The notes below the pieces were generated by a model. It had not been told where the DNA came from and did not search any database. It saw only the letters and a program-made list of their open reading frames with translations. From Patescibacteria group bacterium (GTDB taxonomy: Bacteria > Patescibacteriota > Minisyncoccia > Phycocordibacterales > PALSA-1337), in the NCBI GenBank assembly GCA_030917665.1, contig JAUPUH010000013.1, forward strand, positions 1 through 16,403: a stretch of DNA of 16,403 bases, in the 5' to 3' direction. The position numbers were made by a program, and so were the translations under genes. How positions within the stretch are numbered: position 1 is the stretch's first letter; every line of letters starts with the position of its first letter. Positions 7,570-13,962 of the stretch are shown here, piece after piece.

Positions 7570-10182
7570 ATGGCCAAAAAGAACGAAAAAAACATAAATG
7601 AGCGGGGGGATGAAAAAATCATCGTAAGGGGAGCCCGAACACATAATCTTAAGAATATAACTGTTGAGATGCCTCGTAATAAGATGGTGGCTATTACTGG
7701 CCTTTCTGGTTCAGGAAAGTCGTCCCTTGCTTTTGATACTATTTTTGCGGAAGGCCAGCGTCGCTATGTCGAATCTCTCTCTTCATATGCACGTCAGTTT
7801 CTTCGTCAAATGCAGAAGCCGGATGTTGATGAGATTATCGGTCTTTCACCCGCCATTTCAATTGATCAGAAATCACGGTCAAACAACCCTCGCTCTACAG
7901 TCGCAACAATAACTGAGATTTACGATTACCTTCGAATCCTTTTCGCTCGTGTCGGTAAGCCGCACTGTCTTACTTGTGGACGTGAAATTCATCGCATCTC
8001 AAAAGAGGAAATCCTTGAAACTATCATCAAGCAGGTTACAACACACAACAAAACTGGAAAAACAGTAATGGGAGTAGATGTAAGTGACCAGAAGGTTAAA
8101 GTCTATGCGCCTATTGTGGTCGGACGAAAGGGTGAGTACTACCAGCTTCTTTATGATCTTCTCGGGAAGGGATATGACAAGGTAAAGATTGACGGGAAAG
8201 TAATGCGACTTCGAGAGCAGATTATTCTTGATAAAAATAAGAAGCACGATATTGATGTGCTTGTCGATGAACTTTTCCTAAGTGAATTTAAGAATAATAT
8301 AAAGGATAATAACAAACAGCGTGATAATGCTGTTGAGAGACTTTCTGAGGCTCTCGAAAAAGCTATTGAAGAAGCGCAAGGACTCATAAAGATAGAATTT
8401 CCCGACGAGGAAAAGCTTATGTCAGTAAAGTTTATGTGCCCTTATGATGGATTCTCATACCCTGAAATTGAACCTCGTTTGTTCTCTTTTAACTCTCCTT
8501 ATGGAGCCTGCGCGACTTGTAACGGTCTTGGTACAAAGGAATTTTTCAGTAATGAGGATTGTCCAGCATGTAAAGGAGCCCGTCTTCGTGAAGAGTCTTT
8601 GTTTGTAAAGATAGACAATAAAAATATTGTTGATGCGACTTCGATGTCTATCGAGCAAGCAAAGGTCTTTTTTGATGAAATAAAACTGAGTGAGACTGAG
8701 AAGGAAATTGCTAAGGTCATCCTCAAAGAAATAGAGTCTCGTTTACAGTTCATGGTTAATGTTGGAATCGAATATCTCACACTAGACCGTCGCGCCCATA
8801 CGCTTTCTGGCGGAGAGGCACAGCGTATTCGCCTTGCATCACAGCTTGGTTCTGGGCTCGTGGGGGCACTCTATGTGCTTGATGAACCAACTATTGGGCT
8901 CCATCAGCGTGACAATGATCGTCTCATTAAGACGCTTACAAGCCTTCGTGATCTTGGAAATACTATCATTGTCGTAGAACACGATGAAGATACGATGTTT
9001 GCTTCTGACTATATTATCGATATTGGACCTGGGGCAGGTGTGCATGGTGGAGAGGTTGTCGTTTCTGGCTATCTCGATGAGCTTCTGACTGCAAAAAAGA
9101 ATACCTCAGGTTCCTTAACCCTCTCATATTTGCGAGGAGAAAAGAAAGTAGAAATCCCCGAGACCCGTCGTGAGCCAAAAGGAAAAATCTCAGTGAAAGG
9201 TGGAAATATTTTCAACATTAAGGATATGAATGCTGAAATTTCACTTGGCTGCCTCAACGTGATCACAGGAGTTTCTGGCTCTGGGAAATCTTCGTTCATG
9301 TACGAAATTCTTCATAAAAATTTGCAGGCTCGTCTCGAGTTTCGACACCGAACAGCGCAAATTTACAATTGTTCAAGCTTCACCGGTAGTGAATATCTCG
9401 GACGAACCATTCTCATTGACCAGTCTGCCATCGGACGTACACCACGATCGAATCCAGTAACTTATACAGGCGCTTGGACGCATATTCGAGATCTTTTTGC
9501 GGCATCTACAGAGGCACGGGCTCATGGTTGGGGACCGGGACGATTTTCTTTCAATGTAAAAGGTGGACGTTGCGAGGCCTGTCAGGGAAACGGAGAAATT
9601 GCTGTTGAAATGCACTTCCTGCCAACGGTTTATGTTCCGTGTGAGGTTTGTAACGGTAAAAGATTCATGAAGGAAACTCTTGATGTAAAATACAAGGGTA
9701 AAAGTGTTTTCGATATATTGCAAATGTCTGTTGAGGAGGGTTTGAAATTCTTCGAAGACATTCCTGCAGTTTCTGACCGTCTTCAGACACTCGGTGAGGT
9801 TGGTCTTGGGTATCTTCAGCTTGGTCAGTCAGCAACGACGCTTTCTGGAGGAGAGGCTCAGCGCGTGAAGATTTCTTCAGAGCTATATCGAGCGCATCTG
9901 CAAAAGACGATTTACCTTCTTGATGAACCAACAGTTGGGCTCCACTATGAGGATGTACGAAAGCTAATAGAGATTCTTCAGAGACTTGTAGAAAAAGGGA
10001 ATACCGTTGTGGTTATTGAACATAACCTCGATCTTATAAAGTCAGCTGACTATGTTGTTGATATAGGGCCTGATGGAGGCGCACGGGGTGGAAAAATAGT
10101 AGCAAAAGGAACTCCAGAGGATGTGGCACGAAACGAGAAGTCATATACAGGTCAATATCTCAAGAAGGTTTTGAAAAAATAG
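7570..10182 (+). CDS. uvrA: Excinuclease ABC subunit A, compact form lacking the insertion domain
   Basis: 870 residues, against 940 in E. coli. UvrA is the damage-sensing ABC ATPase that loads UvrB. Half 1 has Walker A GLSGSGKS (44-51), signature LSGGEAQ (412-418) and Walker B LDEP (437-440). Half 2 has Walker A GVSGSGKS (567-574), the zinc module C668-x2-C671-x19-C691-x2-C694 and signature LSGGEAQ (758-764). The region corresponding to the UvrB-binding domain (about 120-250) is present. Two differences stand out. Only 13 residues separate C314-x2-C317 from C331-x2-C334, where typical UvrA has an insertion domain of about 100 residues. The expected first zinc pair CPxC reads CPYD (C290, D293). 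The ATPase sites are intact, so the protein should be active with an altered DNA-contact surface (inference). Confidence 0.98.
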   Translation: MAKKNEKNINERGDEKIIVRGARTHNLKNITVEMPRNKMVAITGLSGSGKSSLAFDTIFAEGQRRYVESLSSYARQFLRQMQKPDVDEIIGLSPAISIDQKSRSNNPRSTVATITEIYDYLRILFARVGKPHCLTCGREIHRISKEEILETIIKQVTTHNKTGKTVMGVDVSDQKVKVYAPIVVGRKGEYYQLLYDLLGKGYDKVKIDGKVMRLREQIILDKNKKHDIDVLVDELFLSEFKNNIKDNNKQRDNAVERLSEALEKAIEEAQGLIKIEFPDEEKLMSVKFMCPYDGFSYPEIEPRLFSFNSPYGACATCNGLGTKEFFSNEDCPACKGARLREESLFVKIDNKNIVDATSMSIEQAKVFFDEIKLSETEKEIAKVILKEIESRLQFMVNVGIEYLTLDRRAHTLSGGEAQRIRLASQLGSGLVGALYVLDEPTIGLHQRDNDRLIKTLTSLRDLGNTIIVVEHDEDTMFASDYIIDIGPGAGVHGGEVVVSGYLDELLTAKKNTSGSLTLSYLRGEKKVEIPETRREPKGKISVKGGNIFNIKDMNAEISLGCLNVITGVSGSGKSSFMYEILHKNLQARLEFRHRTAQIYNCSSFTGSEYLGRTILIDQSAIGRTPRSNPVTYTGAWTHIRDLFAASTEARAHGWGPGRFSFNVKGGRCEACQGNGEIAVEMHFLPTVYVPCEVCNGKRFMKETLDVKYKGKSVFDILQMSVEEGLKFFEDIPAVSDRLQTLGEVGLGYLQLGQSATTLSGGEAQRVKISSELYRAHLQKTIYLLDEPTVGLHYEDVRKLIEILQRLVEKGNTVVVIEHNLDLIKSADYVVDIGPDGGARGGKIVAKGTPEDVARNEKSYTGQYLKKVLKK

Positions 10183-10192
10183 GCTTATTTAA

Positions 10193-10226
10193 AAACCGCG
10201 CCCCTTGTGTAGTATGGGCGCAGTTT
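10193..10226. terminator. Bidirectional terminator between uvrA and the opposite-strand gene
   Basis: Arms AAACCGCGCCC (10193-10203) and GGGCGCAGTTT (10216-10226) pair with a single mismatch around a 12-base loop. The A-rich and T-rich flanks suit termination from both sides, fitting convergent genes. Confidence 0.6.
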
Positions 10227-10246
10227 CTCATGTTTACTTATGGTCT

Positions 10247-10438
10247 CTAGGGGTTCCTTTTGCTATAGGCTGTGATAATCCAGGGTGACACAAGTGCAAT
10301 CGCTGTGCCACTCAGAATACTCGACCAGCAAGGTTGATTGTTGTTTATTCCGTTCGAAATCATGATCAATCCTCCAGCGAGAGATATGACCATGAAAACG
10401 ACCGGACCAGCTTTTGGCTTGATGAAGGGCATACTCAT
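10247..10438 (-). CDS. Small two-span membrane protein, unknown
   Basis: 63 residues from the ATG at 10438; an upstream TTG at 10456 and an ATG at 10432 are alternatives. Two hydrophobic segments (about 10-31 and 37-57) are separated by a short polar turn containing NGINNNQ, with a basic end (YSKRNP). It is the only gene called on the minus strand. Support comes from a plausible two-helix hairpin, from filling the uvrA-uvrC gap, and from the two-way terminator beyond its stop. A weak -10 (TACAGC, 10449-10444) lies 11 bases before the ATG. I do not recognise the family. It could be a chance frame, though composition argues against that. Confidence 0.55.
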   Translation of the reverse strand: MSMPFIKPKAGPVVFMVISLAGGLIMISNGINNNQPCWSSILSGTAIALVSPWIITAYSKRNP

Positions 10439-10462
10439 AAATCGCTGTAGAAGCAATTCTTA

Positions 10463-10491
10463 TTGAAAAACAGCCGAAATTACTGTACAGT
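10463..10491 (+). promoter_or_regulatory. uvrC promoter, probably leaderless
   Basis: -35 TTGAAA (10463-10468), exact 17-base spacer, -10 TACAGT (10486-10491). The hexamer begins 13 bases before the ATG at 10499, so transcription should start at the ATG. The -10 lies in a perfect palindrome ACTGTACAGT (10482-10491). Confidence 0.7.
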
Positions 10492-10498
10492 TATATCA

Positions 10499-11725
10499 AT
10501 GACTAGTCAAGACTTTAAAAAACTATCGCTTCCAGAAGCGCCCGGGGTTTATTTTTTCAAGGATTCCGCAGGTAATATTCTCTATATTGGGCGAGCAACC
10601 TCGCTTTATGACCGCGTTCATAGCTATTTTAGTAACGATCTAATTGCAACCCGTGGTCCTTTACTAGTAGATATGGTTACGAAAGCTTCCACCGTTGAGT
10701 ATGTTCAAACTGACTCTGTTCTTGAGGCAGTTATTCTCGAGTCAAATGAGATTAAAAAGTATTTGCCGCATTTTAATACAAAAGAAAAAGATAATAAAAG
10801 CTATAATTTCCTCATTATCACTGATGAAGAATTTCCTCGAATCGTGATAGTGCGAGGAAGAACACTCGAACTACTTAATGAAAATGAGTTAGGTTTTAAG
10901 ATCAAATATCAGTTCGGTCCATATCCACAAGGTTCTCTCCTTCGCGACGCACTAAAAATCGTTCGTAAGATTTTTCCATTTCGTGATGAAAAAGCCACAT
11001 TGAAGCATCACGAAAGTTTCTATCGTTCAATTGGTCTTTCGCCTGATACTGATTCGCCAGAAGCAAAGAAGGATTACCAAAGGACGATTCGAAATCTTGT
11101 CCTGTTTTTTGAGGGTAAAAAGGGTCAGCTTATTAAAGTACTCGAAAAGGAGATGGATGAGTATGCAGACGCACTCGAGTTCGAAAAAGCTCAAAAGATT
11201 CGAAATACGTTGTACGCCCTTAACCATATTCAGGACGTCTCTCTTATTAAAGCTGAGAACGATGCTTCAGAGGTTATCGAAGGATTTAGGATTGAAGCGT
11301 ATGACATTGCGCACATGTCAGGAAAGGATACTGTGGGTGTTATGACTGTGGTTATAAATGGCGAACTGCAAAAATCACACTATAAGAAATTTAAGATCTC
11401 AAAGGATGCAAATAATGATACTGCTGCATTAAAGGAGATACTAACTCGTCGATTCAATCACCCAGAATGGAAATCTCCTGATCTCATTGCTATTGATGGA
11501 GGAATAGGGCAATTGAACGCTGCAAAAGAAATTGTTAAAAGTATTCCTGTTGTTTCGATAGTAAAGAATGATGCGCACAAACCGGACCATTTTCTTGGTG
11601 ATGAAAAGATGATTGAAGCTCACGGTAAGGATATTTTACTTGCAAACAGCGAGTCTCACCGATTTGCCATCGCGTACCACAAAAAGCTTAGAAGTAGAGC
11701 CTTCCTAAAGAGGGTTGCAAAGTAA
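10499..11725 (+). CDS. uvrC: Excinuclease ABC subunit C, compact form without HhH domain
   Basis: 408 residues, against about 600 in typical UvrC. I start at the ATG at 10499 because the upstream TTG at 10463 is part of a good -35 box. UvrC makes both incisions around a lesion. An N-terminal GIY-YIG nuclease (about 12-95; PGVYFF, LYIGRA) cuts 3', and a UVR motif (about 205-240) contacts UvrB. The C-terminal RNase H-like nuclease cuts 5'; its expected residues are present: D269 (AYDIAHMSG), D333 (AIDGGIGQL) and H387 (SHRFA). The protein stops about 20 residues after H387, so the usual tandem helix-hairpin-helix DNA-binding domain is absent. Only about 30 residues separate the UVR motif from D269, against roughly 140-160 in well-studied UvrC. 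The stop is followed directly by an intergenic promoter, so truncation by frameshift is not evident. Confidence 0.95.
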   Translation: MTSQDFKKLSLPEAPGVYFFKDSAGNILYIGRATSLYDRVHSYFSNDLIATRGPLLVDMVTKASTVEYVQTDSVLEAVILESNEIKKYLPHFNTKEKDNKSYNFLIITDEEFPRIVIVRGRTLELLNENELGFKIKYQFGPYPQGSLLRDALKIVRKIFPFRDEKATLKHHESFYRSIGLSPDTDSPEAKKDYQRTIRNLVLFFEGKKGQLIKVLEKEMDEYADALEFEKAQKIRNTLYALNHIQDVSLIKAENDASEVIEGFRIEAYDIAHMSGKDTVGVMTVVINGELQKSHYKKFKISKDANNDTAALKEILTRRFNHPEWKSPDLIAIDGGIGQLNAAKEIVKSIPVVSIVKNDAHKPDHFLGDEKMIEAHGKDILLANSESHRFAIAYHKKLRSRAFLKRVAK

Positions 11726-11743
11726 CTATAAAGGTGGTATAAT
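11715..11743 (+). promoter_or_regulatory. Strong promoter of a candidate small RNA
   Basis: -35 TTGCAA (11715-11720), 17-base spacer, consensus -10 TATAAT (11738-11743). The expected start is the GGG at 11749-11751. It overlaps the uvrC stop and is the best promoter match in the window. Confidence 0.75.
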
Positions 11744-11748
11744 ATTCT

Positions 11749-11873
11749 GGGTTAGTTTTGTTTCCTCCGAGGGTAGTTGTGGTGTCCATCCACAAAGACC
11801 TTGGAAACATCCCCGTTGCAGGGTTCGTCGGTAAACGGTTCAACCGTCCGCCCTATCCTGCAACGGTTTTTTT
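11749..11873 (+). ncRNA. Candidate structured small RNA upstream of ddl, family not recognised
   Basis: A transcript of about 125 bases defined by the promoter at 11715-11743 and an intrinsic terminator. Part 1: arms TGTTTCC (11759-11765) and GGAAACA (11803-11809) enclose an inner hairpin TTGTGG/CCACAA (11777-11782, 11790-11795) with a 7-base loop. Part 2: arms CCGTTGCAGG (11813-11822) and CCTGCAACGG (11857-11866) pair perfectly over 10 bases, enclose a small ACGGT/ACCGT hairpin (11835-11847), and are followed by seven T (11867-11873). I see no SRP, tmRNA, T-box or 6S hallmarks, though 6S cannot be excluded by eye. It could be a free small RNA or a regulatory leader of ddl, which starts 18 bases after the T run. 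Confidence 0.6.
11813..11873 (+). terminator. Intrinsic terminator of the small RNA
   Basis: Perfect 10-base stem (11813-11822 with 11857-11866) enclosing a smaller hairpin, followed by seven T. The large loop is unusual for a plain terminator and would suit a structure that can be switched. Confidence 0.7.
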
Positions 11874-11890
11874 ATTGTATACTTATACCT

Positions 11891-12859
11891 ATGCACAAAA
11901 CACGCGTCGGAGTTCTTCGAGGAGGACCAAGTAATGAGTATGAAGTTTCGCTAAAGACAGGCGCGACAGTTTTGAATCATCTCCCTGCAGATAAATATAG
12001 CGTGAGGGATATTCTCATTGATAAGAATGGTACCTGGCACATCAATGGTCTTCCAATCAAACCCCATGCAGCATTGAATCATTTTGATGTTATTTTTAAC
12101 GCGCTTCACGGTCATTATGGGGAGGATGGTAAGGTCCAGCACACGCTTGAAACTCACGGAATTCCTTTTACTGGTTCTGGTTCTTTTGCTTCAGCTATTG
12201 GGATGAATAAGCATCTTTCAAAGAATGTTTACAAAAATGAAAAGATGAAGACCCCTCAGTCGTTGCTTCTCGATTCTCTTCAGAGTATAAGCGTTGAGGC
12301 ACATAAGGCTTTTCAGAAATTTCCTTTGCCAGTTATAGTAAAGCCGACCTCGAGTGGTTCATCAGTTGGAGTAAAAATTGTGAAAGGATTTCCAGAGCTT
12401 GAGGAGGCAATTAAACAGGCATTTGAACACAGCCAATCTGTTCTTGTAGAAGAATTCATTGATGGTATCGAGGCAACTGTCGGAGTCGTTGATGGTTATC
12501 GTGATCATGATCTTTATGCCTTGCCACCGATTGAAATTCGTCCTCATGGAGACAGGTTTTTTGATTTTGAAGCAAAATATCAGGGATTGTCAGATGAGAT
12601 AGTACCCGGTAATTTTACTGAAGCACAAAAGAAGGAATTGGAACACCTCGCGAAACAAGCCCACAAAGCCCTTGGACTTCGCCACTACTCGCGATCAGAT
12701 TTTATGATTCATCCGAAGCGGGGAATCTTTATACTTGAAACAAATACACTCCCAGGACTTACTGAGGAATCCCTTATTCCGAAAGCTTTGTATTCCGTAG
12801 GGGCTTCGCTTGAGCATTTCCTTGACCATATAGTTCAGCTTGCAATTAACGATAAATAA
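11891..12859 (+). CDS. ddl: D-alanine--D-alanine ligase
   Basis: 322 residues from the ATG at 11891, the usual length. An upstream in-frame start at 11777 lies inside the small-RNA element and is rejected. The enzyme joins two D-alanines with ATP for peptidoglycan precursors in the cytosol. ATP-grasp features are visible: GGPSNEYEVS near the N terminus, HGHYGEDG (about 74-81), the VKPTSSGSSVG nucleotide-binding loop, and the Mg-binding set D270, E283 and N285 in SDFMI and LETNTLPG. A Tyr is kept in EAKYQG, as in D-Ala-D-Ala rather than D-Ala-D-Lac ligases. A -10-like TATACT (11878-11883) begins 13 bases before the ATG and would give a leaderless mRNA. No good -35 is seen. Confidence 0.97.
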   Translation: MHKTRVGVLRGGPSNEYEVSLKTGATVLNHLPADKYSVRDILIDKNGTWHINGLPIKPHAALNHFDVIFNALHGHYGEDGKVQHTLETHGIPFTGSGSFASAIGMNKHLSKNVYKNEKMKTPQSLLLDSLQSISVEAHKAFQKFPLPVIVKPTSSGSSVGVKIVKGFPELEEAIKQAFEHSQSVLVEEFIDGIEATVGVVDGYRDHDLYALPPIEIRPHGDRFFDFEAKYQGLSDEIVPGNFTEAQKKELEHLAKQAHKALGLRHYSRSDFMIHPKRGIFILETNTLPGLTEESLIPKALYSVGASLEHFLDHIVQLAINDK

Positions 12860-12867
12860 GGTAGAAT
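12840..12867 (+). promoter_or_regulatory. tRNA-Ala promoter
   Basis: -35 TTGCAA (12840-12845) inside the end of ddl, 16-base spacer, -10 TAGAAT (12862-12867). Expected start is around 12874, a few bases before the mature tRNA. Confidence 0.65.
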
Positions 12868-12877
12868 ATTTTTTACT

Positions 12878-12953
12878 GGGCCCTTAGCTCATCTGGTAGA
12901 GCACCTCATTTGCAATGAGGGGGTGGCAGGTTCGAGTCCTGTAGGGTCCACCA
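12878..12953 (+). tRNA. tRNA-Ala (TGC)
   Basis: 76 bases with encoded CCA. The acceptor stem GGGCCCT pairs with AGGGTCC (one G-U). The anticodon stem CCTCA/TGAGG holds the loop TTTGCAA, anticodon TGC, read as alanine. The T arm GCAGG-TTCGAGT-CCTGT is complete. The G-U pair at the third acceptor position also suits alanyl-tRNA synthetase recognition. Confidence 0.97.
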
Positions 12954-12955
12954 GC

Positions 12956-12992
12956 AAAATAAAAGGCGTCACGAAGTGATGCTTTTTATTTT
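12956..12992. terminator. Terminator after tRNA-Ala
   Basis: 17-base arms (12956-12972 and 12976-12992) with a GAA loop and two G-U pairs. The A-rich outer arm and T-rich end (GCTTTTTATTTT) make it usable in both directions. Confidence 0.85.
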
Positions 12993-13009
12993 GTATGGAA
13001 GGGAGGCGG

Positions 13010-13107
13010 CAGGACTCGAAAGACGGAAGCTGCGAAGGCAGCTGAGTCCGGGTCGGGAACCGCTTCAGTAGAAGCGGATTCCTGACCGAGTCCTGTAGGG
13101 TCCACCA
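13010..13107 (+). repeat. tRNA-Ala 3'-end module, copy 1
   Basis: Contains hairpin AGCTGC-GAAG-GCAGCT (13028-13043), then a 16-pair hairpin (13051-13066 with 13071-13087, loop AGTA, one bulged A at 13078). It ends in an exact 21-base copy (13087-13107) of the tRNA-Ala 3' end, from the T loop to CCA. CAGGACTCG (13010-13018) is also the reverse complement of CGAGTCCTG (13087-13095), so the whole module can fold on itself. Confidence 0.85.
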
Positions 13108-13111
13108 CGAA

Positions 13112-13140
13112 AGAAAAAGCTGGCATGAGCCAGTTTTTCT
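13112..13140. terminator. Terminator-like hairpin after module copy 1
   Basis: An A-rich arm ending in CTGGC pairs with GCCAG plus a T-rich arm around the loop ATGA. Same layout as the terminator behind the real tRNA (3'-end block, then A-rich/T-rich hairpin), but different stem sequence. Confidence 0.75.
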
Positions 13141-13159
13141 TTTGTCTGAGATACCACTT

Positions 13160-13255
13160 GGACGAGAAAGCCGGACTGAGCGAAGGCGAAGGAGGCGGGG
13201 TCGAGGAAATTCCCAGCAGGGAATTATCCGTGACCGAGTCCTGTAGGGTACACCA
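13160..13255 (+). repeat. tRNA-Ala 3'-end module, copy 2 (diverged)
   Basis: Aligns with copy 1 through a shared GAAAG.CGGA...GCGAAGGC...GGGTCG framework. Its hairpin (13199-13214 with 13219-13235) keeps the closing GGTC/GACC pairs, a bulged A (13226) and a 4-base loop (AGCA against AGTA). The inner arms are AATTCCC/GGGAATT where copy 1 has CCGCTTC/GAAGCGG. It ends in the tRNA 3'-end block (13235-13255) with one change (GGGTAC for GGGTCC). The outer inverted repeat of copy 1 is not kept. No clear T-rich terminator follows. Confidence 0.8.
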
Positions 13256-13271
13256 ACATAAATCTATTCTA

Positions 13272-13300
13272 TTGACAATGCACTGAGATAGGCATAAATT
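13272..13300 (+). promoter_or_regulatory. Promoter of the hypothetical gene at 13385
   Basis: Consensus -35 TTGACA (13272-13277), 17-base spacer, -10 TAAATT (13295-13300). Expected start is about 13307, giving a leader of about 78 bases. The leader holds a small CTCC-CTTC-GGAG hairpin (13338-13349) whose right arm is an SD-like GGAGG. Confidence 0.55.
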
Positions 13301-13384
13301 GTCTTTTAGTAATTTGTAAAATTTGGGTAAAAAAATTCTCCCTTCGGAGGATTGCTCAAATCTTGTCAGACAACCAAGAACGCC

Positions 13385-13819
13385 ATGAAGACAAAAATTC
13401 CGCCAGGACTTTTTCCGCCACAACAGTATGCAAAAATACTTCTGGGAGTCTCGAGGGGCACATCACGAAACGAATTTCACGCCAATTTTTTTCGTTGTAC
13501 GGTCGTATCGTCGGGCGGATTCCGATACCTTGAAGGATTCCGAATGCCACCTGAAGAATTGACAGAGCGGTGTCAACCACTCAGAAAAAGCAATATGATC
13601 GGTATAGCCCACACTGTCGTGCAGCATATTCGTGACTCCGGACTTCGACTTGAAAAGGTGGTTAATGGATTCGAGTTCAACTACCTCAAACAGACAATCA
13701 TAGGTTGTGACTCTGTTTCAGAGGACGATTTCAGGTTCATGCGCGAGCTTATCGAGCGCAATTTCAGCCGCGGTCGAAAAAAGCAGAAAGAGATGGTGTT
13801 ATTTGGCCAACTCAACTAA
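13385..13819 (+). CDS. Hypothetical protein, about 144 residues
   Basis: The ATG at 13385 gives 144 residues; a TTG at 13352 would add 11 but lies only one base after the GGAGG. I recognise no family. The protein looks soluble and basic, with no signal peptide or membrane segment, and has a C-terminal cluster RGRKKQKE. Residues about 1-60 are Pro, Gly and Phe rich, and the rest is predicted mostly helical. It has its own promoter and terminator, so it is a single-gene unit. The basic tail could contact nucleic acid (weak inference). The SD-like GGAGG (13346-13350) is 34 bases before the ATG, too far to act on it directly. Confidence 0.7.
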   Translation: MKTKIPPGLFPPQQYAKILLGVSRGTSRNEFHANFFRCTVVSSGGFRYLEGFRMPPEELTERCQPLRKSNMIGIAHTVVQHIRDSGLRLEKVVNGFEFNYLKQTIIGCDSVSEDDFRFMRELIERNFSRGRKKQKEMVLFGQLN

Positions 13820-13831
13820 AGACAATTTCAC

Positions 13832-13865
13832 AAGCTGGGGAAGCAATTCCCCAGCTTATTTGTTT
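13832..13865. terminator. Terminator after the hypothetical gene
   Basis: Perfect 11-base arms AAGCTGGGGAA (13832-13842) and TTCCCCAGCTT (13847-13857) with a GCAA loop, followed by ATTTGTTT. Confidence 0.8.
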
Positions 13866-13885
13866 GAGTTATCCCCACCTTTCTC

Positions 13886-13914
13886 TTGCAGGTGAACGAT
13901 TGTTCACTTATACT
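13886..13914 (+). promoter_or_regulatory. SOS promoter with LexA-type operator between -35 and -10
   Basis: -35 TTGCAG (13886-13891), 17-base spacer, -10 TATACT (13909-13914). The spacer is filled by the perfect inverted repeat GTGAAC-GATT-GTTCAC (13892-13907). GAAC-N4-GTTC is the core of the LexA box known from Bacillus, Mycobacterium and relatives. The site lies ahead of a small gene and lexA, so autoregulation is the natural reading. Confidence 0.88.
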
Positions 13915-13962
13915 ATATACATAACAGAAACGTTGCATAGCAACATTAATCAATAAAAAATC

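Noticed and set aside
10482..10491. ACTGTACAGT as an E. coli-type LexA box
   Set aside because: The E. coli box is CTG-N10-CAG; here the halves are adjacent, and the lexA operator in this window is of the GAAC-N4-GTTC type.
10463..10498. TTG start for uvrC
   Set aside because: The TTG belongs to a -35 TTGAAA with exact 17-base spacing to TACAGT, so it lies upstream of the transcript start; the added residues also do not resemble UvrC.
11749..11873. T-box, SRP RNA or tmRNA
   Set aside because: No T-box AGGGTGG motif or specifier arm, no SRP GGAAG apical loop, and too short with no tRNA-like ends for tmRNA. 6S could not be decided.
13010..13255. Integron attC sites or a CRISPR array
   Set aside because: The bulged A and hairpins recall attC, but no GTTRRRY core sites or integrase are present. 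Two diverged copies with tRNA ends are not CRISPR repeats with spacers.
12986..13423. 145-residue minus-strand frame across the repeat region
   Set aside because: It runs through tRNA-derived repeats, terminators and the start of a forward gene, with no protein-like features.
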